The notes under the pieces: model-generated
The model's input: only the letters and a program-made list of their open reading frames with translations
Database searches by the model: none
What the model was told of the DNA's origin: nothing
Position numbers and translations under genes: made by a program
Shown: in pieces, positions 26,101-33,517 of the stretch
How the letters are laid out: each line of letters begins with the position of its first letter
How positions within the stretch are numbered: position 1 is the first letter of the stretch
DNA from: Neobacillus niacini NBRC 15566
GTDB taxonomy: Bacteria > Bacillota > Bacilli > Bacillales > Cytobacillaceae
Direction: 5' to 3'
Assembly: GCF_001591505.1 (NCBI RefSeq)
Contig: NZ_BCVA01000031.1
Coordinates: 1 to 64,000 of the forward strand
DNA length: 64,000 nucleotides

Positions 26101-27029
26101 GCTTCTCCTTCGCTTAGCTTCTCAAAGCTTACTTCAGGATAGTAGAGATTTCCATTCACTTTCAATCCGTATACTGGCGATTGTTGTCCGTTCATGACCT
26201 TATCGCCGACCCGGTATTCGATGACGCGAGGGTATACCTGGTCAATCTTGACATCCATATAATCTGAGCGCAATGTATCTTCTACTGGTTGAGTATTTGG
26301 TGGTTGAGGGGGAATATATTCTTTTATTTTGATGTTTGAAATCGTGATGTCAGCAGCTCCGCGGCTCTTTTCAAAACCAAGTAATCCTGCTTGGTCGACA
26401 CCGCCGGTTAATGTCCAGCTCGTAACCTTTTTATTATTAATGTAAAGGGTGGCTACATCATCCATGAACTTCAGGAGTAAATGATAGGTTTTGTTTGCTT
26501 CTAATGCCACATCCGAAGTCATTGCCGTCCAAGTGTTGGCTGGACCAAAAATTTCACCGAAATATTGATTGTTCTGATCCCCTGTTCCTACATACGTATA
26601 GGCAGATGGATTTTGAACACGATAAATGAAGCCAAACCGGTTCATTGCATTCGTCCCAGGAGTAATATCTGCTTCAAACGTACCATTTTTAATGGGTTTC
26701 ATATTATTGTAGACAATTCGATTCTTTTGGGTAGAGGTTACATGGAAGGTTGCTGAACCATTTTCATTGTAGGTAACCCTTCCATCACCTGATAGGATTT
26801 TAAAATCTCCTTCTTCAAGTTGGCTATCAGTAATGTCGACAAGTTCTTCCTCCTGCTGGACTTGCCCGCCAACATTTAGGTCATTTCCTCCAGATGAAAT
26901 GGGATTCTCTGAATTTGTTACTGGTGCTTCTGCACGTACTGGCTGAATGTAACCTGTTAAAAACGTTGGCAAAAACAACCCAAGTGCTAGCATAGAATGG
27001 GAAAATCTCTTAAATTGCTTACTGCTCAA
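23160..27029 (-). CDS. Secreted endo-alpha-N-acetylgalactosaminidase, GH101
   Basis: A 1289-residue GH101 enzyme that releases the intact Gal-beta-1,3-GalNAc disaccharide from Ser/Thr of mucin-type O-glycoproteins. A signal peptide ends near residue 33 (VRA-EAP). Domains in order: a concanavalin-like sandwich (about 75-240), a beta-supersandwich (about 255-500), and the catalytic barrel (about 510-800). The nucleophile is D661 in FVYLDVW and the likely acid/base is E687 in TTEFG. Then come beta-domains, and two C-terminal carbohydrate-binding-like sandwiches (about 930-1100 and 1110-1280). There is no LPxTG or transmembrane anchor, so it is released or held by its binding domains. It carries its own promoter region with the AraC-type box. 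Confidence 0.93.
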   Translation of the reverse strand: MSSKQFKRFSHSMLALGLFLPTFLTGYIQPVRAEAPVTNSENPISSGGNDLNVGGQVQQEEELVDITDSQLEEGDFKILSGDGRVTYNENGSATFHVTSTQKNRIVYNNMKPIKNGTFEADITPGTNAMNRFGFIYRVQNPSAYTYVGTGDQNNQYFGEIFGPANTWTAMTSDVALEANKTYHLLLKFMDDVATLYINNKKVTSWTLTGGVDQAGLLGFEKSRGAADITISNIKIKEYIPPQPPNTQPVEDTLRSDYMDVKIDQVYPRVIEYRVGDKVMNGQQSPVYGLKVNGNLYYPEVSFEKLSEGEALYTLKVKDEWEKLDAVFKVSLKVKHNQVIYTFEEINNADSAKIESVELADLNFISVDSSQTNAKAKLTNLSSDVTKPGDVDVSVDASMGGIGTSERYYTAFLSTDTLSAGVWSNSEVNGYRNLVANRYQNEDGTKAVGIGSSLLYYQREFMPKPQSEKPTVKIAIAEDANHDQEVDWQDGAIVYRDIMQDIPGSNNVNNIVGTRIAMNFGSQAQQPFLKTLDNVKKVALATDGLGQAVLLKGYGNEGHDSAHPDYGDVGERIGGAADLKTLIEEGHKYNSEFGVHINAQETYPEAKAFSDDFIDGPNSRGWGWLDQSYTINKLRDLYSGTRAKRLDELKAAAPGLDFVYLDVWYQDQWESNRISEQFIDRGWRVTTEFGTSVANYSTWQHWATDKNYGGPASKGINSEVLRFISNHQKDSWVLNWPEAGGTADHPLLGGFELAGFEGWQSDKNFDQFIRMTFDTNVPTKFLQKYYVTDWTNVEGDKQKTNLEKEIKLTDPSNGDVVVVTRKDNSRERIITLNGNVVLDGHSYLIPWVEQDFEKTTPDSEKLYHWNLEGGTTTWTLPNEYAGTSKVYVYKLTDQGRTDVQKVKVENNQVTLTAEAATPYIIVPDKKGKGLQVDDWSKGAQVYDTGFNSGTVKDEYTKVAGNKEAVSVIRTNQTGNARNLSSGDYYLNMESPSDFTTVSRTITDLEPGKDYVAEVYIENNSDVKAGIQVTGGEKDVSNYTLRSLQKNYVKADSHASNDGYTSKMQRIQVSFTAVSKTAKLTLSREAGEGNTRFDDIRVVQKTLKNEVSSTVFEQDFESVVQGIYPFVIGNTEGVEDNRIHLSELHAPYTQKGWAGKKLVDDVIKGKWSVKVNTGNKGLVYRTIPQHFRFEPGVTYKVSFDYQTTANSYRIISGDEEIDVRDISAAKGLTTNTTLPASTETKTAEFTVTGSLNGQTYIGIFSDGTGLNGDTGAGTFILDNLRIEQVPVTAGN

Positions 27030-27159
27030 TTCCTCTCCTCCTTTAAATCTCCTAGTTTAAAATTTTAAAAAGATGGTGATACCCGCAAAAGGCAATCAAA
27101 AATTAGCAGCAAGTACCACCACCTGTTCGTACTCTAGCTTACTTTTATTGAAGGTCTTC

Positions 27160-27213
27160 CACAATAAACATATTGTCCAAATTTTTAGAAATATTGTTTT
27201 TTATTACAATAAA
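27160..27213. promoter_or_regulatory. AraC-type box B, upstream of GH101
   Basis: This is the second copy of the element at 22113-22166, 131 bp upstream of the GH101 start and in the same orientation relative to its gene. The direct repeat ATATTG is at 27171-27176 and 27193-27198, again 22 bp apart. A TTGTGG that could be the -35 (complement of 27159-27164) overlaps its gene-proximal edge, as TTGTGT does at the importer. Confidence 0.6.
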
Positions 27214-27242
27214 AAAAGCAAACAGTACAGCGACTGTTCGCT
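27211..27242 (-). terminator. Rho-independent terminator of the glycosaminoglycan operon
   Basis: On the minus strand AGCGAACAGT pairs with ACTGTTTGCT around a 6-nt loop (one mismatch) and is followed by seven T residues. It lies just downstream of the last gene of the operon (stop at 27271) and directly abuts the AraC-type box of GH101. Confidence 0.88.
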
Positions 27243-27270
27243 TAAATAAAGATTTCAACGCAGAACATCC

Positions 27271-28779
27271 TTATGCATGTGAAATTCTTGGCATCGGCAT
27301 CTGCTCTTTGTGGAGCTCTGCCCAGGCATATTTTAGAAGAAGCTCTTTTTGCAGAACTTGATAATCAGGATGATCCCACAAGTTATTGAGTTCCTTCGGA
27401 TCCTCTAGTAAATCAAAAATTTCTCCATATGTCTGTTGATAATAGATGGTAATTTTGTATCGTTCATCCACATAGGTCTTTTGATGAATCGTCGTCGGTT
27501 CATGGCGAAATTCACAAAGGACATGATCCCTTTTTTTCTTTTCATTGTTCAGCCAAACTTGTTTTTGATCCTCACCTGACATCAAAGCAGGAATAGAAAT
27601 ATTCGCAAATGATAAAAAGGTAGGTGCCAAATCAATAAGAGATTGCAAGGCATGGGATTCTTTTTGTGCCGGGATTTGCCCTGGATAGCGGACAATAAAA
27701 GGCAGCTTGATTAAATCCTCATAATGGAATCCGCCTTTAAACTGTAAGCCATGCTGTCCAAAGAAATGGCCATGATCGGTTGTAAACACAATCAGCGTAT
27801 CATCCCCCATACCCAATTCATCAAGCTTATCGAGAATGCTGCCAATAAACTTATCCATAAAACTTATCATTCCATAATAATTAGCGACTAATTTTTTTCT
27901 GTCTTCCTCCGGAATTATATGGGTGTGATAACCATGAATGCCGAAGCCTGTTTCCTCAAGGTCCGTAAAATCAGGTTCAGGTTCTTGTGTCTTTTTAAAA
28001 TGTGGTGGATTGTGTTCATGCTCAAAAGGAACCAATTCAGGAATAGTTAACTGATCAGGATCATACATCGAGGCCCATGGCTCAGGAACCAAATAAGGAG
28101 GATGTGGATCCGGAAAACTTGCCCAGAGGAAGAAATTTTCTTCCTGCTTTTGATAGGTTTCCAGCAGTTCATTCGTCTTTTCAGCGATGAATGAATTGTA
28201 GTGATATTCCTCTGGAATCCCCCACGTATATTGAATAGAAGGATCCATTGTTCCTGTTGGAGCCATATAATATTGTTTCCAATCAGAAAAGCCCTTTTCC
28301 TCCATCCAGGCAACATAATGCTGCCCTACTAAATATTCATTGGTATGGTTTCGCAGCAATTCAATTCTTTCAAATCCATAGAATGGTTGATTGTAATTTT
28401 TCCAAAAATCAATATCCTGAAGTAGCGGCAAGGATTCAAGCGACGGATACTCTTCCGTTGAGCGAGTTGGTTGAAAGTGGGCTTTTCCGACGAGAGCCGT
28501 CCGATAGCCGTTTTTCCTCAATACATCCCCTACAGTTTGTTTATCTTCACCTAACTTAGTACCCAACGTCCACGCTCCATGCTGACTTGGATACATCCCC
28601 GTAATGATAGAAGATCTTGAAGGGGTACAGGTAGGATTCGGACAATAAGCGCGCTGAAACGTCGTTCCTTCTCTTACTAATCGATCGAGATTAGGTGTAG
28701 AAATTTCTGGATTAAAGGCTCCTATTGTATCAAAATGCTGCTGGTCACTTGTGATTAATAAAATGTTTGGTTTTTTCAT
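27271..28779 (-). CDS. Cytoplasmic Cys-type sulfatase (family S1), 1
   Basis: A 502-residue S1 sulfatase. The formylglycine signature is C51-T-P-S-R, and metal-binding residues are seen in ILLITSDQQHFD and TLIVFTTDHGHFFGQHG. The absence of a signal peptide and the cysteine-type site fit intracellular maturation by the radical-SAM enzyme at 7632-8876. The start at 28779 has GGAG upstream; the in-frame ATG at 28824 does not. Last gene of the PL8/GH88 operon, so it probably removes sulfate from imported chondroitin- or related unsaturated disaccharides. The position attacked (4-O, 6-O or 2-O) is not readable. Confidence 0.9.
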   Translation of the reverse strand: MKKPNILLITSDQQHFDTIGAFNPEISTPNLDRLVREGTTFQRAYCPNPTCTPSRSSIITGMYPSQHGAWTLGTKLGEDKQTVGDVLRKNGYRTALVGKAHFQPTRSTEEYPSLESLPLLQDIDFWKNYNQPFYGFERIELLRNHTNEYLVGQHYVAWMEEKGFSDWKQYYMAPTGTMDPSIQYTWGIPEEYHYNSFIAEKTNELLETYQKQEENFFLWASFPDPHPPYLVPEPWASMYDPDQLTIPELVPFEHEHNPPHFKKTQEPEPDFTDLEETGFGIHGYHTHIIPEEDRKKLVANYYGMISFMDKFIGSILDKLDELGMGDDTLIVFTTDHGHFFGQHGLQFKGGFHYEDLIKLPFIVRYPGQIPAQKESHALQSLIDLAPTFLSFANISIPALMSGEDQKQVWLNNEKKKRDHVLCEFRHEPTTIHQKTYVDERYKITIYYQQTYGEIFDLLEDPKELNNLWDHPDYQVLQKELLLKYAWAELHKEQMPMPRISHA

Positions 28780-28848
28780 AGAGAATACTCCTCTTAAACT
28801 TGGAAAATCATTTTGGACGATCATAAACGCGATTCGAAAAAATCCCCT

Positions 28849-31479
28849 TTATTGTCCATTTTTTTCCATCATTTTAAGCTTTATTTCAAAACTCTTACCA
28901 TTTGAATGGATAGAATCAATATGAATCAACGCTTTTTTGCTAGATACTGAGGTTTTTACACCTTCACTAGCCGCTATAACGGTGGGGTTAGGTACTTCTA
29001 TTTCGAGCTTCATTTTATCCAGCTTAAAAGTCGGGGCAGATACTGCAATTGTGATGATGTCACCTTCAGTTTTCACAAGAATAGAAGCTTGATTATAGGA
29101 TGTGACATTACTAACCGTCTTCTTTTTATCACCAAAGAAATTAAATCCCTTCATACCAAGCTTCGTATTTTCAACGGCATGAACATCTTCCGTATTGGAT
29201 AGTACTTGAATGCTCGGGCTCTTCGCATATTCTTCTGTTTGGTTCACGTTAAAATTAGGTAGTATCACATAAGCATAAGATGCATTTTGTGGATTCTTTC
29301 CATGATCCAGTCCCAATGTAAAGAAATTCTTCGTTACTTTTGTATCGGGGTTTGAGGTACGAATGTTTCTTAGACTCTCCGTAACAGTCTCTTTAGAGAC
29401 ATTAATACTAGCGGTCTCAGGAAAATAATAGCCTACCTGTGTTCCCTCAGCATTTGTATTAAAATTCATCCATTTTAAGTTATATTCACCATTAACCGGA
29501 TCAGTTAATGATTGACCATCATAAGTTCCTCCAACTATTGTGCTCGTTTCATTGGCTTCAAACATTCGATTATCAATAGTAGAAATAACCTCTCTGCCCA
29601 GCTGATCTTGGATACCAGATCCCAATAATACGATTTCATCGTCAAACATAAACGCTGACTTATTGGCTTCTGTATTTTTATAGACCACAAAATCCTCAGG
29701 TAACAGCCCATCCTGTTTGTCCTTATAGCCGATTTCATCCCCAAGCTGGATACCTGAAACACCATAATTACCAAGCTTTACTCCGCCAGAAAAAATATTG
29801 GTTCCTACTGGAAAATACACATAATCATTTTGTGAGGTTGATGAGGCATAAAAGTTTAAAGGATGTGTGGTATTTTCATAGAATAGCTTTCCACCATAGA
29901 GTTCTGGAATCGTTTTTCTCTCTTCAACAGGAACCGTTGTCCCAGGGAGTTTATAAGGGTTGATGGTGGCAAAGTAATTTGCCCCGAATTGCTTCGTTTG
30001 GTCTCGCCCAGACAGATACAAATAGTAAGCACCGTCACCAAGGAACCAAGGCCTTAAATTTTCTCCACTCATATATTCATACTTACTGATTCGATCAGAG
30101 CTTCTCGAAAAAGCAAAAGCATACGAATCTCTTAAATGTACAGTTTTATCCATAAGGTTAAAGGCAAAGTGGGCAGATTCTTCAAGCCCATTTTTAGCTT
30201 CAAGGCCGGAATCCTCCATGATTTGATTAAAACGAATAATCGTATCGTATGAGATAAAGGAACCGCTGGACAGCTTCCCTTTAGAAGAATCAGCGATATA
30301 TTTAATATGTGATTTTAGCGCTTTACTCTCTTCAGCACCCAGATAGTTACTCAAATCCACCATTGCCTCAACGATACTAGTGACATCTTGGTACCCTGTG
30401 CCAGTCCTTGATAATGCTCTGCCCTTTACGATTTCCATCATATAGCCTTCAAAAATAACCGGTGAGAACCCTTTGTATACCCATTCTTTTACCGTTGGAA
30501 CCAAGACTTCTTTTGGATTATACTGACTATCATCTAAAATCTTCATTGTTTGGATAATTCGGTTTAACAGCACTTTCCCATAGGAACCAGTGTAGGCAAC
30601 TCTGTGGTGCTGAATAAACGACCCATCCTCATAAAATCCATCTGTATTCCCATTAATAAGTTGGTTAGGATCAATGGTCTTAAAAACAGTTAGAATATTG
30701 TCTACTGCCTTTGATACCCTTTCCTCATTACCAATCAGTGCCCCTTGAATGATTCGGTTGGTGGCAATATCAGCAAGATTGGCTCCGGTATAAAAGCGGG
30801 AATTTAAATCAATATCACCATCTTTTCCATTTCTTAAATACAGATCCATGGACTTCACATAAGTATCGATTAATTCCGGCTTAACATTGCGAATCTCATC
30901 TTCTAAAAGAAGTAAAGTTTTCGTGATATTCATTGGCATCCCTATTTCCCACGAGTACCAATTTCCGTAATATCCCTTTTCCTGATTTTCAAAATAGTTT
31001 CTGTAAAGCCAATCTAAGCCATCGATGACTTTATGAATCGTTTCCTGATTTTCATAAAAATTGACACCGCTTAAATCTGGCCGTTTATAGGTTTTTGCAG
31101 CCACCGCCATTTGATATAAGTATAAGTAGGAATTACTTAAATTCGTATCATTCTCTCCAAGAGGAAGATTTTTAAATAAGGAAGTTTCTCTGTCTTCCGG
31201 CGCAAGGAATGCAGAAAGTCTTGTATTTGCTGTGTTATGGACAGAATTAATTTTACTGTCTAGTAAAGGATTTTGATTGATACTCTCATTACCCACAAGA
31301 TACATTGAATAGTTTACTTTTAATTTCTCCATTTCATTTAAAACATCAACAGTAGTCATTTGACTTACTATTTGATTTTCAGAGGCTTTGACAAGGTTGG
31401 TAGAATCAATCATCGGAATCGTTAAGAATGTTGTTAATGTGAGTGAAGACGCTAAGATCATCTTTAGACTTTTTTCCAT
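28849..31479 (-). CDS. Secreted polysaccharide lyase family 8 (hyaluronan/chondroitin lyase), short form
   Basis: An 876-residue PL8 enzyme cutting uronic-acid glycosaminoglycans by beta-elimination. It has an N-terminal signal peptide (cut near VKA-SEN, residue 32). The alpha/alpha toroid carries the NWYSWEIG aromatic patch (about 173-180), N234 in TGANLAD, H291 and Y300 in QHHRVAYTGSY, and R354/R358 in KGRALSR. The C-terminal beta-sandwich domains end near residue 870. All expected catalytic residues are present. It has no binding-module additions, unlike its larger neighbour at 34949. It is followed by a sulfatase and preceded by DUF624 and GH88. Confidence 0.92.
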   Translation of the reverse strand: MEKSLKMILASSLTLTTFLTIPMIDSTNLVKASENQIVSQMTTVDVLNEMEKLKVNYSMYLVGNESINQNPLLDSKINSVHNTANTRLSAFLAPEDRETSLFKNLPLGENDTNLSNSYLYLYQMAVAAKTYKRPDLSGVNFYENQETIHKVIDGLDWLYRNYFENQEKGYYGNWYSWEIGMPMNITKTLLLLEDEIRNVKPELIDTYVKSMDLYLRNGKDGDIDLNSRFYTGANLADIATNRIIQGALIGNEERVSKAVDNILTVFKTIDPNQLINGNTDGFYEDGSFIQHHRVAYTGSYGKVLLNRIIQTMKILDDSQYNPKEVLVPTVKEWVYKGFSPVIFEGYMMEIVKGRALSRTGTGYQDVTSIVEAMVDLSNYLGAEESKALKSHIKYIADSSKGKLSSGSFISYDTIIRFNQIMEDSGLEAKNGLEESAHFAFNLMDKTVHLRDSYAFAFSRSSDRISKYEYMSGENLRPWFLGDGAYYLYLSGRDQTKQFGANYFATINPYKLPGTTVPVEERKTIPELYGGKLFYENTTHPLNFYASSTSQNDYVYFPVGTNIFSGGVKLGNYGVSGIQLGDEIGYKDKQDGLLPEDFVVYKNTEANKSAFMFDDEIVLLGSGIQDQLGREVISTIDNRMFEANETSTIVGGTYDGQSLTDPVNGEYNLKWMNFNTNAEGTQVGYYFPETASINVSKETVTESLRNIRTSNPDTKVTKNFFTLGLDHGKNPQNASYAYVILPNFNVNQTEEYAKSPSIQVLSNTEDVHAVENTKLGMKGFNFFGDKKKTVSNVTSYNQASILVKTEGDIITIAVSAPTFKLDKMKLEIEVPNPTVIAASEGVKTSVSSKKALIHIDSIHSNGKSFEIKLKMMEKNGQ

Positions 31480-31491
31480 AAAAACACCACC

Positions 31492-32085
31492 CTATGAAAT
31501 TTTTTCCGTATTTTCATGGTGAAACCCGCCGCTCACTAGAGAGTAGATAAGATATGCACTAATGCTGAATCCAAGCATCATGGCCGCTGGAAAATAGAAA
31601 CATAGAACGAGACAAGCGGCAATGATGAGGATAGATAAAATCGTATAATGCAAACGGCTGATTGATAAGAGCAGTGCATTCTTAATCGCACTTTTCCACG
31701 TTACTTGATAATGGACAAGGACAGGAAATATATAGATAGAAACAAATAAATACAAGATTCCCATTAGGAAAAAGAATGAAAATAGGATGTATTTTACACT
31801 CGAATTCAACTGATTGATGATGATTAAATCTCCCAAAAGCAGGCCAGTAAAAACAAGCCAGAGAATACCAATCAAAAAGCTCTGTTTAAAATTCTCCCTA
31901 AACAGGCGAAAAAAGGCAGTGAAAATTCGAATATCATTTTGCTTTTTCCACTCCCTTACCACCCCGAACATCGCTGTCGTTGCAGGGAAAATCGTCAAAA
32001 TTGGAAGACACAGAACCAGCCAGAGGAGATTTAACAAAAAGGCATTCATGATAAATTCCATAGATTTATAAAGTTTCCCATCCAT
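31492..32085 (-). CDS. DUF624 (YesL-like) membrane protein, 1
   Basis: A 197-residue protein with about five transmembrane helices and the DUF624 signature: WLVLCLPILTIFPATTAMFGVVREW near the N-terminus, then RLFRENFKQSFLIG. DUF624 proteins are regularly encoded with ABC importers and uronate or rhamnogalacturonan genes in Firmicutes (YesL is the type example). Their function is unknown. It lies 12 nt upstream of the PL8 gene and 24 nt after GH88. Confidence 0.8.
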   Translation of the reverse strand: MDGKLYKSMEFIMNAFLLNLLWLVLCLPILTIFPATTAMFGVVREWKKQNDIRIFTAFFRLFRENFKQSFLIGILWLVFTGLLLGDLIIINQLNSSVKYILFSFFFLMGILYLFVSIYIFPVLVHYQVTWKSAIKNALLLSISRLHYTILSILIIAACLVLCFYFPAAMMLGFSISAYLIYSLVSGGFHHENTEKIS

Positions 32086-32109
32086 TTTCTCATCCCTTTT
32101 CCTAAAGTT

Positions 32110-33309
32110 TTACCAATACATTTTCCAATCCTTCACCAGTCTGATTAAGGCTTCAAAATAATAGTAATCTCCCCAAATACAGCTTTCATCAACTCCGCGG
32201 CCGCCGGCTTTATAATAGACTGCGTGCTTCAGAATACCGTTGGCTTCACTTTGAATGTCCGTTGTATAGTTTTCATAGAGAGACTGCATCATCACGAGCG
32301 CCGCATTCTCATAAACTTTCTTTTCTGGATCCGTTAAAGGCATATGCTTTGTCATCTCCAGTAATCCGCATGCGGTAATGGCTGCGGCAGAACTATCACG
32401 CTCTTCTTCCCCATCTGTAAAAATTAAATCCCAGTAGCAAATTTGATCTTCCGGGAGTCGATTTAAATAATAATTGGTAAGCTTCTTCGATAACTCGATT
32501 AAACTCCAGTCTTGCGTATAGTGGTAGCTGAGCGGAAATCCATAGATTCCCCAAGCCTGACCGCGGGCCCAGCAGGAGTCATCCGCATACCCCTGGTGAG
32601 TGTTACCATACAATGGTTTTCCAGTCTCAGGATCCATATAATACGTATGGAAAGTAGAAGCATCTTGTCTGACAATGTATTTCGCTGCCTGCTCAATATG
32701 ACTCTCGGCTATTTCTCGATAAATTGTTTTTCCAGTCACTTCTGAAGCCCAATAAAGTAATGGAAGATTCATATTACAATCAATAATCATTCTCCCGCGC
32801 TGAGCTGGATCGTTTAAGTCTCCCCATGCCTGGATAATTCCAGCTTTATCATGGTATCGAGTAATCAATAAATCAGCTGCTTGAATGGCGATGCTTTTTG
32901 CCTCTTCATTTCCTGTTAGCTTATAAGCGCTGACACAAGACAACGTATATAAAAATCCAAGGTCATGGTGGTCTACTTCAATCCGCTTTTCCAGTCGTTC
33001 TTTAAAACTATCAATCTGTATTTCTGCGACTTTGCGGTATTTTTCATCACCTGTGTATTCATAGGCAAGCCACAGCATTCCTGTCCAAAAGCTTGTCGTC
33101 CATTCTACGTTTTCAATCGGTTTATAGACGAGATTTTCACTATTGGAATCAGGAAACTTGTCTGTGAAAACTTCTAAACTTTGATCAATTTTCGCTAAAA
33201 CATGCTGAATCGCTTTTTCAACAAAAGCTCGGTCAACAGCAGGAGCAGCCTCAAACCGTTCTATATTCTGGATTTGTTCTTTCTTTATTTCATCAACAAA
33301 TACCGTCAT
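32110..33309 (-). CDS. Unsaturated glucuronyl hydrolase, GH88, 1
   Basis: A 399-residue cytoplasmic GH88 enzyme that hydrates and cleaves the delta-4,5-unsaturated glucuronate from lyase products, freeing the amino sugar. The two catalytic aspartates expected from Bacillus sp. GL1 UGL are D116 in HHDLGFLY and D177 in RMIIDCNMN. Other family landmarks are RGQAWGIYGF and ERDSSAAAITACGLLEM. The start at 33309 gives GAGGTGA a 6-nt spacing; the ATG at 33315 would leave none. There is no signal peptide. A close paralogue is at 48038-49243. Confidence 0.93.
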   Translation of the reverse strand: MTVFVDEIKKEQIQNIERFEAAPAVDRAFVEKAIQHVLAKIDQSLEVFTDKFPDSNSENLVYKPIENVEWTTSFWTGMLWLAYEYTGDEKYRKVAEIQIDSFKERLEKRIEVDHHDLGFLYTLSCVSAYKLTGNEEAKSIAIQAADLLITRYHDKAGIIQAWGDLNDPAQRGRMIIDCNMNLPLLYWASEVTGKTIYREIAESHIEQAAKYIVRQDASTFHTYYMDPETGKPLYGNTHQGYADDSCWARGQAWGIYGFPLSYHYTQDWSLIELSKKLTNYYLNRLPEDQICYWDLIFTDGEEERDSSAAAITACGLLEMTKHMPLTDPEKKVYENAALVMMQSLYENYTTDIQSEANGILKHAVYYKAGGRGVDESCIWGDYYYFEALIRLVKDWKMYW

Positions 33310-33341
33310 GTTCATTCACCTCATAATCTATGATTTAACTA

Positions 33342-33508
33342 TTTTCGGGCTTCATGATTATTCATGAAGTCGGTTTTCTGCTCTTTTTTTGGGTTCATGA
33401 AACCTCCATGAAGACCGTTTTTCTGAATTCACCACTTTTCGGGCTTCATAAATCCTTCATGACGACCATTTCACCCGAACTTCACCATTTTTCGGACTCC
33501 ATGAACTT
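33342..33508. repeat. Imperfect ~53-bp tandem repeats, four partial units
   Basis: Between GH88 and the second sulfatase there are four related units starting near 33342, 33384, 33436 and 33489. They share TTTTCGGGCTTCATGAA- and TTCATGAAGACCG-like segments and an AATTCACCA-type end. Units 2 to 3 and 3 to 4 are 52-53 bp apart; unit 1 is shortened. Each carries a TTCATGA/TCATGAA inverted repeat. The block is noncoding and splits the operon. Confidence 0.7.
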
Positions 33509-33517
33509 GGAATTAAC

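Noticed and set aside
33342-33508. CRISPR-like array
   Set aside because: Units have imperfect repeats without unique spacers of constant length and no cas genes are present.
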